Counted from the stretch's first letter, positions 1 through 9,747 are shown. The stretch is DNA of 64,000 nt from Lachnospiraceae bacterium (GCA_009911195.1 QXWV01000053.1:42380-106379); one strand, 5' to 3'. Made by a program: numbers and translations. Notes: generated by a model not told the origin, from the letters alone.

Positions 1-152
1 ATGGAACTTAATATATCCCAGTTACATAAACTCCCATAAAGAAGCGATGCCGTAGGCACTGGCACAAAAAGAATGAACAGAATCATTGCCGGCAGCATCA
101 ACAACAGAATGGATAATTTATTACTATACATCTTGTTCATAAAGATAACCAT
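1..152 (-). CDS. Sugar ABC transporter permease, MalF/UgpA type (5' part only)
   Basis: Reading leftwards, about 50 codons are visible before the window edge: a short basic start (MNKMYSNK) followed by a strongly hydrophobic first membrane segment (LLLMLPAMILFILFVPV). This is the usual N-terminus of a MalF/UgpA-class inner-membrane permease. It lies directly downstream of the solute-binding lipoprotein gene, the normal order of carbohydrate ABC operons. Two ATGs are possible (152 and 140); AGGTGA lies about 10 bases before the first and AAAGGG precedes the second. The EAA loop lies beyond the window, so the assignment rests on the N-terminus and context. Confidence 0.7.
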   Translation of the reverse strand, partial: MVIFMNKMYSNKLSILLLMLPAMILFILFVPVPTASLLYGSLCNWDILSS

Positions 153-210
153 GCCCTTTCTGTCACCTGAAAACTTTGAACACTGTGAGCATAAAAAATA
201 TATTTACAAA

Positions 211-238
211 CCGGTTTTGCATAGAACTGCAAAACCGG
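211..238 (-). terminator. Hairpin between binding protein and permease (attenuator)
   Basis: A perfect 10-bp inverted repeat (CCGGTTTTGC / GCAAAACCGG, 8-nt loop) lies between the binding-protein stop and the permease start. On the minus strand it is followed by a loosely T-rich stretch. Such intercistronic hairpins are common after abundant binding-protein genes, where they stabilise or partly terminate the message. Confidence 0.55.
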
Positions 239-244
239 CCATTA

Positions 245-1576
245 TCAGTTGCTCTGTTCCTTAAATGTCTGCAATTTTTCAAAAGATTCCTCTATATCTG
301 CCCCCATGGTGCACCCCTGGATAACTTTTTGTGTTTCCGTTGTCAGGTTATCCGGAAAGGCAACGTTGAACAGATAGGTATATCTTTCACCTTCCAAAGA
401 CATAATGTCCATGATATCCTTGGATACCGATGATAGAGCATCCGCATCAATCCCCACATCCTTTGTCGCTACAAAAGCCCCTTTTTCGCTGAAAGCTTTT
501 TGACGTTCCGGAGAAAACATAAACTTTAAGAAGGCCAATGATTCTTCCGGGTATTCCGTTTCAGCACTTATGGCATAGGCTTTGGGGATTGCTTTTTGAA
601 TTACCTGGTTTCCGCTTAAACTGGGGAATGAGAAAAATCCCACATTGTCCCCCAAAGCCGCATCCAGGCCGGAACACTGCCATGTTCCCTGCAAAAGCAT
701 GGCCGCTTTCCCCTCTTTAAATGCTGCCACAGATTCGGCCACTTCAATCCCGTTGAAGTTCTCTGTGAATACATTGGCTTCTACCAGCCTGTTCAAAGCT
801 TCCATAGACTCGATATATGGTCGCTCCGTAAAGCTGGGGGGATTTCCTGACCATAATTCATCCGAAAACCCTTCATCTGTGATATCCGCTAAAAGTGTGG
901 AGTATGGAATAGCCACAGCCCATGTGACACTGTTGCCAAATGAAATCGGCGTAATTCCTTTTTGGGAAAATATATCGCAGAGTTCAATCAACTCATCCAC
1001 GCTTGTAGGCAGTTCCAGATTATTCTCCTCAAATAACTGTTTATTATAAAACAATCCATGCAAGTCCACTGCATCCGGTATCCCATAATATTTTCCATCA
1101 AATGTAACCCCGCCCAGGTTATCTTCATTTATTACTTTGGAAATCTCCGGGTCATTTTGGATGAAATCCGTCAAGTCATACAATTTTCCGGCTTCCGCAA
1201 AAGGAGCCATCCTTCCCCATCCCCATGTCATAAATACGTCGGGCGCATTATTTGCTGCAATCTCGGCCGATAATTTTGTACGGTAATCCGCTCCGCCAGC
1301 CCCGCCGATAATAGTAGTTTTAATAGTAATATTTTCATTTTCCTTCTGGAAAAGTTCTATATTTTCGCTCATCCAAGCGTGGTCTCTGTCATTCGGGTCC
1401 GATTCGTTTGCCGTATACCAGACATTAATCTCTACTTTTTCTTTTTCATTTTCTTCATTCTGCCCTCCCTGATTTTCATCCGTTGTCTTAGCCACCTCGT
1501 CCTTTTTTCCACAGCCGGCAAGCATCATGCCCCCTATCAACAGCACTGCTAAAATAAACAATAAATTTTTCTTCAT
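245..1576 (-). CDS. Carbohydrate ABC transporter solute-binding lipoprotein
   Basis: A 443-residue extracellular family 1 binding protein. A lipoprotein signal ends in LAGC (Cys22), followed by an acidic/Asn/Gln-rich linker and then the two-lobed binding domain. The text WYTANESDPNDRDHAWMSENIELFQKE and a DVFMTWGWGRMAPFAEAG segment are typical of this family. It should capture an oligosaccharide outside the membrane and pass it to the permease encoded just downstream. AGGAGG lies 6 bases before the ATG. The kinase/regulator pair encoded divergently at 1790-5111 is the likely regulator. Substrate cannot be told from sequence. Confidence 0.9.
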   Translation of the reverse strand: MKKNLLFILAVLLIGGMMLAGCGKKDEVAKTTDENQGGQNEENEKEKVEINVWYTANESDPNDRDHAWMSENIELFQKENENITIKTTIIGGAGGADYRTKLSAEIAANNAPDVFMTWGWGRMAPFAEAGKLYDLTDFIQNDPEISKVINEDNLGGVTFDGKYYGIPDAVDLHGLFYNKQLFEENNLELPTSVDELIELCDIFSQKGITPISFGNSVTWAVAIPYSTLLADITDEGFSDELWSGNPPSFTERPYIESMEALNRLVEANVFTENFNGIEVAESVAAFKEGKAAMLLQGTWQCSGLDAALGDNVGFFSFPSLSGNQVIQKAIPKAYAISAETEYPEESLAFLKFMFSPERQKAFSEKGAFVATKDVGIDADALSSVSKDIMDIMSLEGERYTYLFNVAFPDNLTTETQKVIQGCTMGADIEESFEKLQTFKEQSN

Positions 1577-1711
1577 TAAATACCTCCTTTTTTCTTGTCC
1601 ATTCGTTGCAATTAGCTTTTGTTTATCTAAATTTTACAAACGGACGCTTATAAAGTAAATGTGGTAAATCTCATCTTTAGGGGGGAAAATCCCACTATAT
1701 TTTTTTACCAT

Positions 1712-1740
1712 TTGCCCTAAAAAATTATTTTTGATATAAT
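1712..1740 (+). promoter_or_regulatory. Putative sigma-A promoter of the kinase/regulator pair
   Basis: TTGCCC at 1712-1717 and a perfect TATAAT at 1735-1740 are separated by 17 bases, about 50 bases upstream of the histidine-kinase ATG, in the 213-bp intergenic region shared with the divergent binding-protein gene. Confidence 0.6.
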
Positions 1741-1789
1741 TTTTTTACTACTAATCCACAAAAAATTGCTTTCATGAGGGCCTTTCATT

Positions 1790-3511
1790 ATGCTTAAACG
1801 TATCAGTACTGTAAACAGAATCATCTATTTTAATCTGGCCATACTGATTTTATTCATTGGCATTACTTCTGTCTTCGTATACTATTATGCCAAATCCTCT
1901 TTGAGTAAAAATTCCCGCCAAGAAACCCTTCGCACTTTATCCAGCACTTCTGAACAGGCGGAAAGCATGATTTATTCGCTGAACCAGTCCTCCAAGCTAC
2001 TTGCCTCCAAAATGAGTGTGCTGAATATCCTGCAATATCCCAGTTATTATGCTCTGCATAGTTCCAACGAATATACCGAAATGATTTCCGCATTAAATGA
2101 CTTTGTATTTCTAAACGAAAACGTCGAAAGTACGTTTTTATTCGATAACTATGATAATACTTACGGCACAAAATATTTTGATTATGACTATGACCTTCTG
2201 CAAATAGATGAGGCCCTGGCGGATTCCCCAGGGCAAATGATTTGGTATACACAGGATGGCATTTCCCAAATCGCCCTATGCCGGCAGTTTTATTCCGCAA
2301 CGCTGAAACCTGTGGGCAAAATTATCATTGTTTTGAAAGACGATATATTCCGCACCATTTTCCAATGGCAGCAGCATGAGCTCATGTCGGAAGTCAGCGT
2401 TGTAGACACTAAAAACAACAAATTGCTCTACACTACATCACCGGCAGCCGGAGCTTTTATACAAAACCACGCATCCCAAAAGCCCTTCCGCGATGTCAGC
2501 TTACACGAACATCTTCTTATCAATGACAGGATGCATACGCTCTATTTATATGAAAATACCGGCAATGGCTTTTTATACTGCTATTTTATCCCGGAAAGCT
2601 ATTTCACACAGGGGCTTGAATATATCATATCCGTTATCCTTATCATTGCCGCCATATATGTCATTATTGTTATTGCACTTACATTCCGGCTAAATAAATC
2701 CATTAACCGCCCCTTAAAACTGATTGGGCTTAATCTCCGGACATTCAGCATAAAAAAGGATATTATTCCCATTGAATTTACGCACAATGACGAATTTGAG
2801 GATTTGTATCAGAATTTCTGTGAAATGGCTCACCGTATCAACCGGCTGGTTGAAACTACCTACGAACAGGAAATTTTAAATAAAGAGCAGGAGATTTTGA
2901 TTCTTCAGGCTCAAATTAACCCTCATTTCATTTATAATACCTTTGAATTAATCAACAGTGTAGCTATTAGCCATCAGGCGCCTCAAGTATGTTCCATAAC
3001 AAAATCTTTATCCAATATTATGCGCTATACCATCGGCAGCGAGCAATTTGAGGTGACTTTAAAAGATGAAATGGAACATATCCATGACTATATCACAATC
3101 CATCAGGAACGCTTCATGGGAGGGCTATCCTATATCCATGATGTTCCCGCCGAACTGTTAAGACACAACATTTTAAAACTTACTTTGCAGCCTATAGTGG
3201 AAAATTGCATATTACATGCATTTAAAGGACGCTGGAAAAACTGCCTGATTACTGTTGTCGCCCGAAAAACCGGGAATGGCTTTGCCATTGACATCTCCGA
3301 TAATGGCTGTGGAATGGAGCATACCGAAAATATTTTGGCAGCGGATGAACATAATAAACCGAAAAAAGGGAACGGGATTGCCGTTAAAAATATCCACCGC
3401 CGTTTACAAATACGCTATGGAAGCGAAAGCGGTATCCATGTGGAAAGCGTTTTAGGAAAGGGAACTACCGTTACTGTTTATATTGTGGAGCAGGGGGGAG
3501 AAAATGTATAA
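1790..3511 (+). CDS. Two-component sensor histidine kinase, YesM type
   Basis: A 573-residue membrane kinase. A transmembrane segment near residues 13-32, an extracellular sensing region, and a second segment near 280-300 lead into a HAMP-like linker. The His_kinase motif (INPHFIYNTFELINS, phospho-acceptor His in NPHF) and a HATPase domain with an N box (PIVENCILHAF), DNGCG and a GNGIAV glycine box follow. This is the LytS/YesM class that usually senses sugars or the state of a neighbouring ABC importer. Its stop overlaps the start of the response regulator by 8 bases, so the two are translationally coupled. Confidence 0.92.
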   Translation: MLKRISTVNRIIYFNLAILILFIGITSVFVYYYAKSSLSKNSRQETLRTLSSTSEQAESMIYSLNQSSKLLASKMSVLNILQYPSYYALHSSNEYTEMISALNDFVFLNENVESTFLFDNYDNTYGTKYFDYDYDLLQIDEALADSPGQMIWYTQDGISQIALCRQFYSATLKPVGKIIIVLKDDIFRTIFQWQQHELMSEVSVVDTKNNKLLYTTSPAAGAFIQNHASQKPFRDVSLHEHLLINDRMHTLYLYENTGNGFLYCYFIPESYFTQGLEYIISVILIIAAIYVIIVIALTFRLNKSINRPLKLIGLNLRTFSIKKDIIPIEFTHNDEFEDLYQNFCEMAHRINRLVETTYEQEILNKEQEILILQAQINPHFIYNTFELINSVAISHQAPQVCSITKSLSNIMRYTIGSEQFEVTLKDEMEHIHDYITIHQERFMGGLSYIHDVPAELLRHNILKLTLQPIVENCILHAFKGRWKNCLITVVARKTGNGFAIDISDNGCGMEHTENILAADEHNKPKKGNGIAVKNIHRRLQIRYGSESGIHVESVLGKGTTVTVYIVEQGGENV

Positions 3512-5111
3512 AATTGCCATATTTGAAGACGAGCCGCTAATCCTTAACTCATTATGCAACAATATCCATTGGGAAGAATTAGGCTGCCAGATAGCTGCAA
3601 AGAGCGACGGAACGGATGCATACCGGCTCATTGAGGAAACATTGCCGGATATTGTCATCACTGATATACGTATGGATACGGCCGATGGACTGGAAATCTG
3701 CTCTTGGCTACATCATAAGTACCCACAAATTAAGAAAATTATTATTACCGGCTATGGAACGATTGAGTATGCAAAAGATGCCTTCAAAAGCGAAGTGACA
3801 GATTTTATCCTCAAACCCATAGACCGTACAGAGCTTTTAAAAGTAGTCCAGAAAGTTACGAATGAAATCCAGGAAAGAGAACTCCTATCCCAAAATATTT
3901 TCTCCTTGAACCAAACTCTGACAAACTATAAATCACAGCTAATTGAAAAATTCTTAGCTGACCTTGCTGACGGCCAGGAGTGCTCTGGGGAAAGCCTCTT
4001 TCAGCGAACCCGCGAACTTGATATCACTTTGGATAACTATTTCTGCCTTACCGTCGATGTATACACTTCTGTCAGGAGGCCATCAGACCAGCAGAATATT
4101 ATTTCTGTTTTGAACTATGAACTGCAATATGGAACTTTGCTTGACCATTTTCCGTGCCGCTATTATTGCTTTTTCTGCCAGCGGTATTACTGCATCTGCG
4201 AAATTACGGATTCCCCTTCCTTAAAACAAAGCGCTCTTGTTTACCGGCAGATACAGGAAGATGTTTTTGCATTGCAGGAACGGTTAATTAAGGTATTCCA
4301 GTTTCCCCTGTACTTATGCTACAGTGATATTTATCAATATCCCCATGAATTTTATCAATGTTTTCAGCAAATTAATAATTTAATAGAACGGAAATTTTTT
4401 GTTTCTCAAAATAATATTTTATCCTGGAATACCATCGACGAACAGCATAAGCAGCTTGACAAAATAAAAATTCAGGAATGGAGCGAACATGCCATTTCAG
4501 ATATTATCATCGGCAACCATGAGCAGGCTTTTCTCACTCTGGAGCAGCTTTGGAATCTGTTAAGCGGCCTTTCAGAAGAAGATGCCAAATATAAATGCCT
4601 TGAATTCTTCGTATCATTTAAAAAACTTTGCGAACCCTATCATATAATGACAGAATCCGTTCTGACAACAGATATGCTAATTAAAATATTCCATACCGAA
4701 TGTTCTTTCCAGAACATCAAAAAGACTTATTTCTATCCGCTGCTCCAAAGCTGCCTGGAACAACGCATGGAAAAAATAAACAAAAAAAACAGTATTTCCC
4801 GGCAGGTCACTGACTTTATTTGGCAAAGCATAGACTCAACAATCACAGTAACGGCCATTGCCGAACATTTTAATTATAATTCCAAATATCTAAGTATGAT
4901 TGTCAAAAAGGAATGCGGGCAAACCATCATAGACATTATTACCGATGTCCGAATTGAAAAAGCGAAAGAATTACTGCTTTCTACCAATGAAAAAACTTAT
5001 GCCATTGCCGAAAAAGTCGGTATCCATGATGCCAAATATTTTAGTCAGATTTTCCAGAAAAAAACCGGAATGACCCCCAGGGAATACCGTCGCCATCCAT
5101 TGCGGATTTGA
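3504..5111 (+). CDS. Response regulator, YesN type with AraC-family DNA-binding domain
   Basis: A 535-residue protein: N-terminal receiver domain (FEDEP acidic pair near residue 8, phospho-acceptor Asp54 in ITDIRM, Lys in LKP), a long central region of unknown ligand, and a C-terminal AraC/XylS double helix-turn-helix ending in KTGMTPREYRRHP. The ATG at 3504 is chosen because GGGGGAG lies just before it and the protein then starts MYKIAIFEDE; an upstream in-frame start would only add residues overlapping the kinase. It probably activates the divergent binding-protein operon. Confidence 0.93.
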   Translation: MYKIAIFEDEPLILNSLCNNIHWEELGCQIAAKSDGTDAYRLIEETLPDIVITDIRMDTADGLEICSWLHHKYPQIKKIIITGYGTIEYAKDAFKSEVTDFILKPIDRTELLKVVQKVTNEIQERELLSQNIFSLNQTLTNYKSQLIEKFLADLADGQECSGESLFQRTRELDITLDNYFCLTVDVYTSVRRPSDQQNIISVLNYELQYGTLLDHFPCRYYCFFCQRYYCICEITDSPSLKQSALVYRQIQEDVFALQERLIKVFQFPLYLCYSDIYQYPHEFYQCFQQINNLIERKFFVSQNNILSWNTIDEQHKQLDKIKIQEWSEHAISDIIIGNHEQAFLTLEQLWNLLSGLSEEDAKYKCLEFFVSFKKLCEPYHIMTESVLTTDMLIKIFHTECSFQNIKKTYFYPLLQSCLEQRMEKINKKNSISRQVTDFIWQSIDSTITVTAIAEHFNYNSKYLSMIVKKECGQTIIDIITDVRIEKAKELLLSTNEKTYAIAEKVGIHDAKYFSQIFQKKTGMTPREYRRHPLRI

Positions 5112-5154
5112 ACTATTGTTTCGTGCCCCACCCAGCAGATGGAAGGGTCAGGGT

Positions 5155-5178
5155 AAAAACCAGGCAATATAGGTTTTT
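5155..5178 (+). terminator. Rho-independent terminator after the response regulator
   Basis: AAAAACC (5155-5161) pairs with GGTTTTT (5172-5178) across a 10-nt loop, ending in a T run, 44 bases after the regulator stop. The stem is short and A/T-rich, so strength is uncertain. Confidence 0.5.
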
Positions 5179-5334
5179 ATACATCTGCATTTGCACGTAT
5201 TATTGTTAAAACTCAAACCTTCTATAACGCACTTTTAACGCCATCGCTTTTTTTAGACGTTTCTGCATCACATCCACAACAATCATTTTGGATATCAGCC
5301 GTAATAAAGAGTTGGCAACTTTGAATGAGAAAAC

Positions 5335-5362
5335 GATGCTGGGCATCCCATTGCCCAGCATC
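5335..5362 (-). terminator. Terminator of the alpha-xylosidase operon
   Basis: A perfect 11-bp stem (GATGCTGGGCA / TGCCCAGCATC) with a 6-nt loop lies 30 bases after the alpha-xylosidase stop. On the minus strand it is followed by CGTTTTCTC; on the plus strand by an A-rich run, so it may serve converging transcripts. Confidence 0.65.
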
Positions 5363-5392
5363 AAAAAATACTCTTTTAGCCTTGTAAACTTC

Positions 5393-7645
5393 CTACCCAA
5401 GTACAACCTCTCTCCCTGAGTCCACCGCTTCTTCCACTTTCCAGCCTTTCCCGGCTTCCACAGAAACCATAATTTTCCCGTTCTCTGCGGTTACATCTAC
5501 CATCATCCCATCCTGTCCATCCATATCCGGAACTGTCATATGAATCTTCGCCCCTTCCTGGATGCCGTATAATTTTAGAATAGTATTCTCCGTATAATCA
5601 TAATCCGGCCTGTCATCGCACTTTCCTATGGCCAGCACTGTATTTTCCCTGACCATCAATGGAAGATGGAAATAATCAAAGGTTTCCGTATACCATTTTC
5701 CCCCTTCTTTTACTTCATTGGTCAGATAATTGGTCCAGCGCCCTTCCGGCAAATAATAGGACACTTCCCCGCTTTCCTTGAAAACGGGCGCTATCAGCAG
5801 GGAATCCCCCAGCATGTACTGTCTGTCTAGCGTCTCACAGGTCAAATCCCCTGGGAACTCCAGGAACATAGGCCGCATCATGGGAATCCCTTCCTTATGG
5901 GCTTTTACCGCCTGGGCATAAAGGTAGGGCATCAGCGAACATTTTATCTTCACAAATTTCCTAAGCACATCACAAGCTTCTTCATCAAACAGCCAGGGCA
6001 CCCTATAAGAGGTGGAGCCATGAAGCCTGCTATGGGAACTGAGAAGCCCAAAGGCACACCAGCGTTTATATACATCCGCAGAAGCCGTCTGCTCGAATCC
6101 TCCGATGTCATGGCTCCAGAATCCATAGCCGCATGCGGACAGGGAAAGCCCACCCCGCAAATCCTCTGCCATGGAAGGATAAGTAGCCGTGCAGTCACCG
6201 CCCCAATGAACAGGGAATTTCTGTCCCCCTGCTGCCGTAGAGCGGGCAAATACCAGAGCCTTATCCCTTCCCATCCTTTTTTCCAACAGTTCAAATACTG
6301 TCTTATTATACAGATAGGCATAATAGTTGTGCATTTTCACTGTATCCGAACCGTCAAAATATTGCACCCCTGTCACAGGGATTCTCTCGCCAAAGTCCGT
6401 TTTAAAGCAATCCACGCCCATGTCAATGAGCCGTTCCAGCTTTTCCTGATACCATTTGCAGGCTTCCGGGTTTGTAAAATCCACCAGCGCCATCCCCGCC
6501 TGCCAGCGGTCGCACTGCCATACGGAGCCATCCAAATTTTTAACAAAATAACCGTTGGCCATCCCTTCGTCAAACAATGCGGATTTCTGCCCGATATAGC
6601 TGTTAATCCACACGCAGATATGAAGCCCCCGTTCCTTATACCGCTTTAACATCCCTTCCGGGTCCGGGAACGTATCTTTATCCCACTCAAAGTTGCACCA
6701 TTCATACCCCTTCATCCAAAAACAGTCAAAATGGAAGGTATGCAACGGAATATCCCTGTCCGCCATCCCCTGGATAAAACTGGTCACCGTCTCTTCGTCA
6801 TAGCTTGTTGTAAAAGATGTGGTCAGCCAAAGCCCAAAGGACCAGGCCGGAGGGAGCGCCGGCAAGCCAGTCAGCTTCGTATAAAGCTGCACTGTTCCTT
6901 TCGGCGTCTTTCCGTTCAGGATATAATAGTCCAGGCGTTCCGTCTCCACGCTGAACTGAACCCTTTCCACCTTTTCGCTTCCCACTTCAAAATGAACATC
7001 GCCGGCATGGCCTACAAAAACACCGTAACCTTTGTTGGTGAGGTAAAAGGGCACATTTTTATAAGTCTGCTCCGAGGCCGTTCCCCCGTCTTCATTCCAG
7101 ATTTCCACAATCTGCCCATTTTTTACAAAAGGCGTATACCTCTCTCCCATTCCGTAAACGTATTCCCCTACATCTAACAGGAGCTGCTCCACCATATAAT
7201 TTTTCTTCGTATCCCTGTTCTGCATATAAGCCAGATTCCTGAAGCTGCTTTCCGTCAGCAGCCTGTTTCCGTCCACGAAATCCACCTTCCATCCATTGGA
7301 AGCTTTATGTATCACCGCACTCGTATGCCCAGAAGTAAAAACAACCTTCCCATCATCTTCCTCAATAGATACGAAATCGCCTTCCTGCCCGCACACTTCA
7401 TAATGGGGTCCTTTGTATAAAGACCCTTTAAAATGCACCGCTGAAACCTTGATTACATTTTCCATGGGGCTGGAAAAGGTAACGGTCAGCATGGGCTGGT
7501 TCAGGGTATCGCCCCGGTCTCCCATATGCTTCGTTGCCGCATAAACGGTAAGCTCTTTACCCTTTATTTCCGAATCATAATATTCCACTGCGTATACCGG
7601 CTCAATTTCTTCCCGAATGCGCCAATAACCGTTAGTGAATTTCAT
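5393..7645 (-). CDS. yicI: Alpha-xylosidase, glycoside hydrolase family 31 (YicI-like)
   Basis: A 750-residue GH31 enzyme closely resembling YicI. The catalytic nucleophile lies in KTDFGERIP (Asp about 417) and the acid/base in WGGDC (Asp about 484); the block LSACGYGFWSHDIGGF follows. The order is an N-terminal beta-sandwich, (beta/alpha)8 barrel, then C-terminal beta domains. No signal peptide is seen, so it should act in the cytoplasm, removing alpha-1,6-xylose from isoprimeverose or imported xyloglucan fragments. Start chosen at 7645 because GGAGG sits 6 bases upstream; longer in-frame extension would run through the structured leader. It is the last gene of the importer operon. Confidence 0.93.
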   Translation of the reverse strand: MKFTNGYWRIREEIEPVYAVEYYDSEIKGKELTVYAATKHMGDRGDTLNQPMLTVTFSSPMENVIKVSAVHFKGSLYKGPHYEVCGQEGDFVSIEEDDGKVVFTSGHTSAVIHKASNGWKVDFVDGNRLLTESSFRNLAYMQNRDTKKNYMVEQLLLDVGEYVYGMGERYTPFVKNGQIVEIWNEDGGTASEQTYKNVPFYLTNKGYGVFVGHAGDVHFEVGSEKVERVQFSVETERLDYYILNGKTPKGTVQLYTKLTGLPALPPAWSFGLWLTTSFTTSYDEETVTSFIQGMADRDIPLHTFHFDCFWMKGYEWCNFEWDKDTFPDPEGMLKRYKERGLHICVWINSYIGQKSALFDEGMANGYFVKNLDGSVWQCDRWQAGMALVDFTNPEACKWYQEKLERLIDMGVDCFKTDFGERIPVTGVQYFDGSDTVKMHNYYAYLYNKTVFELLEKRMGRDKALVFARSTAAGGQKFPVHWGGDCTATYPSMAEDLRGGLSLSACGYGFWSHDIGGFEQTASADVYKRWCAFGLLSSHSRLHGSTSYRVPWLFDEEACDVLRKFVKIKCSLMPYLYAQAVKAHKEGIPMMRPMFLEFPGDLTCETLDRQYMLGDSLLIAPVFKESGEVSYYLPEGRWTNYLTNEVKEGGKWYTETFDYFHLPLMVRENTVLAIGKCDDRPDYDYTENTILKLYGIQEGAKIHMTVPDMDGQDGMMVDVTAENGKIMVSVEAGKGWKVEEAVDSGREVVLG

Positions 7646-7650
7646 AGTTA

Positions 7651-7715
7651 CCTCCATTTCTGCACGGCTTTTTGTACATGATGGAGTTTGTGAATGCCGT
7701 GCAGACACAAACTCC
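7651..7715 (-). promoter_or_regulatory. Pseudoknot-forming leader of yicI
   Basis: On the minus strand, GGAGTTTGTG (7715-7706), GCACGGC (7702-7696), CACAAACTCC (7692-7683) and GCCGTGC (7668-7662) are interleaved, giving a 10-bp and a 7-bp perfect stem in an A-B-A'-B' order: an H-type pseudoknot with loops of 3, 3 and 14 nt. It ends 6 bases before the GGAGG of yicI. A related leader precedes the gene starting at 46077. Function is inferred only; it could control translation. Confidence 0.55.
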
Positions 7716-7752
7716 GGATTGAAAATTAATTTTCAGCCTTTGCCGTCTTTGG

Positions 7753-9747
7753 CTAAAATTTACGTCCGTTTCTTACGAATACCGGGAGCTGTGCTAATGG
7801 CGCATCCGCTTCCACTGTTTCACCGCCTTGATAGGTTGCCCCTGTAAAATAGTGCATCCATTCGCTGCCTTCCGGCAAATATACCTTTCTCTTTCTCATT
7901 CCTTCATACAGTATTGGGGCTACCAATACATCCGGGCCGAACATGTATTCATCTTCTGTCTCCCAAGCTGCTTTGTCTTCCGGAAAATCATAGAACAGAG
8001 GCCGCATTACCGGAGTGCCTTTTTCATGGGCCGCTTCCATCAGTTCCATAATATAAGGTTTCATTTTTTCCCTCAGCTCCAGATAGGTTTTACAAATTTC
8101 GTATGCTTCCTCTCCAAAAGACCACACTTCGTTGTCCGCGCCAGACACACATGCTGCTCCGCCTTCTGCTCCCATCGGCTCCTTTAGGGGTTCCCTATAG
8201 CCATGGAGACGCATTACCGGGCAGAATGCCCCGTATTCAAACCATCTCACTAACAGTTCTTGGAATGCCGGGTCTTTTGGGTTACCGCCATGGAAGCCTC
8301 CAATGTCCGTAGTCCACCAGGGAATTCCTGCCATTCCCATATTCAGCCCCGCTGCAAGCTGATTTCTCAGACTGGCAAAGCTGGAATGGATATCCCCTGA
8401 CCATACAAGCGCCCCATACCTTTGAGAGCCCGCCCATGCACAGCGCAGCAGATTAATAATGTTTTCCTGCCCTTCCTCTTTCATGCCATCAAAAAATGTC
8501 TTTGCATAAAAGAGCGGATAGCTATTCCCAATTTGCACATTAGGTCCCATATAATAGCGGTAATTATCAAAATCATAAATACTGTATTCCGGTTCCGCCT
8601 CATCCAGCCAGAAAACCTTTATTCCTTTCTTATAGTAGTTTTCTTTGGCTTTCTGCCATACATACTCCCTGGCCTTTGGGTTGGTGGCATCATAATGAAT
8701 AGTATTCCCCTGGAAATCCATAGCAATACGGAATCCTCTATCCGTGCGGATTAGATACCCTTTTTCTTTCATCTCCTCAAAATTTTCGCTTCGGTAATCA
8801 ACTGTAGGCCAAATGGAAACCATTAATTCAATCCCCATCTCTTTCAATTCTTTTATCATACTATCAGGGTCCGGCCAATATTTCAAATCGAACTTCCAGT
8901 CCCCCTGCAGCGGCCAATGGAAATAGTCGATGACAATGACCGATATGGGCAGTCCTCTCTTCTTATACTCCCTCGCTACATTTAGCAGCTCTTCTTGTGT
9001 CTGATAACGGAGTTTGCATTGCCAGAATCCCATGGCATATTCCGGCATCATAGGCACTGTGCCTGTGGCTTTCGCATAAGCTTCTTCGATTTCCGCCGGA
9101 CTGTCGCCCGCTGTAATCCAATAATCCATCCCTTTCGTGGAATATGCTTCCCATGTAGTGATGTTGCTGCCAAACACTACCCGACCCACCGCCGGGTTAT
9201 TCCAAAGGAATCCATATCCAAGGGAAGATACGGCAAAAGGGACACTGGCCTGCGAATTCCTCTGCGCCAGCTCCAAATCGCTTCCCTTCAGGTTCAGGTT
9301 TGGCTGCTGGTACTGCCCCATGCCATATATCTTTTCCTCTGTATTGGACACAAACCGTAAGGACAGATGATAATCCCCTCCTGGTATCGGCCTGAATTCC
9401 CTGGCTTCCACTTCCAGCGCGCTGCAATAATCCGCAAATACATCAAGACGGTTTCTTAAGTATTCGTCTAACAGAATATCCCCTTTTTCATTATAAAATG
9501 TCATCTTTCCATAGGTGGAAATCCTGGCGCGGATTTTCCCATTTTCTATTTCAGCATATTTTTCCTGAATTGTTATCCTGGCTTCCGTGCCCCCCGGCTT
9601 TTCCTGCAAAGCCCAGTTCTCCTCCGGCATAGCCGCCATCTTTGATGCCCGTACCCTGAAGCTGTTCTCCCCCCAGGGCTCTATCCATAATTCCTCCGCA
9701 TCATAATGAAATTTAAGGCAATTATCCTCTACTCTGAAAACATTCAT
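7753..9747 (-). CDS. Glycoside hydrolase family 31 (alpha-glucosidase/alpha-xylosidase)
   Basis: A 664-residue GH31 enzyme distinct from the YicI-type neighbour. The nucleophile is in WLDEAEPE (Asp about 382) and the acid/base in WSGDIHSSF (Asp about 452), followed by GIPWWTTDIGGFHGG. No signal peptide, so a cytoplasmic enzyme acting on imported sugar is likely. Its barrel resembles bacterial alpha-xylosidases, but alpha-glucosidase activity cannot be excluded. It sits between the ABC permease genes and yicI in one operon. The 5' leader holds a hairpin (CCGCA...TGCGG) just before the GGAACAGGAATAGGAG ribosome-site region, shared with two other genes here. Confidence 0.9.
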   Translation of the reverse strand: MNVFRVEDNCLKFHYDAEELWIEPWGENSFRVRASKMAAMPEENWALQEKPGGTEARITIQEKYAEIENGKIRARISTYGKMTFYNEKGDILLDEYLRNRLDVFADYCSALEVEAREFRPIPGGDYHLSLRFVSNTEEKIYGMGQYQQPNLNLKGSDLELAQRNSQASVPFAVSSLGYGFLWNNPAVGRVVFGSNITTWEAYSTKGMDYWITAGDSPAEIEEAYAKATGTVPMMPEYAMGFWQCKLRYQTQEELLNVAREYKKRGLPISVIVIDYFHWPLQGDWKFDLKYWPDPDSMIKELKEMGIELMVSIWPTVDYRSENFEEMKEKGYLIRTDRGFRIAMDFQGNTIHYDATNPKAREYVWQKAKENYYKKGIKVFWLDEAEPEYSIYDFDNYRYYMGPNVQIGNSYPLFYAKTFFDGMKEEGQENIINLLRCAWAGSQRYGALVWSGDIHSSFASLRNQLAAGLNMGMAGIPWWTTDIGGFHGGNPKDPAFQELLVRWFEYGAFCPVMRLHGYREPLKEPMGAEGGAACVSGADNEVWSFGEEAYEICKTYLELREKMKPYIMELMEAAHEKGTPVMRPLFYDFPEDKAAWETEDEYMFGPDVLVAPILYEGMRKRKVYLPEGSEWMHYFTGATYQGGETVEADAPLAQLPVFVRNGRKF

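Noticed and set aside
5206..5406. Open frame of 66 codons on the minus strand
   Set aside because: It contains the terminator hairpin of the xylosidase operon, overlaps the xylosidase stop and has no ribosome site or family resemblance.
5897..6649. Long open frame of 250 codons on the plus strand
   Set aside because: It is antisense to the catalytic core of the alpha-xylosidase, whose motifs are intact; no ribosome site and an unusual composition.
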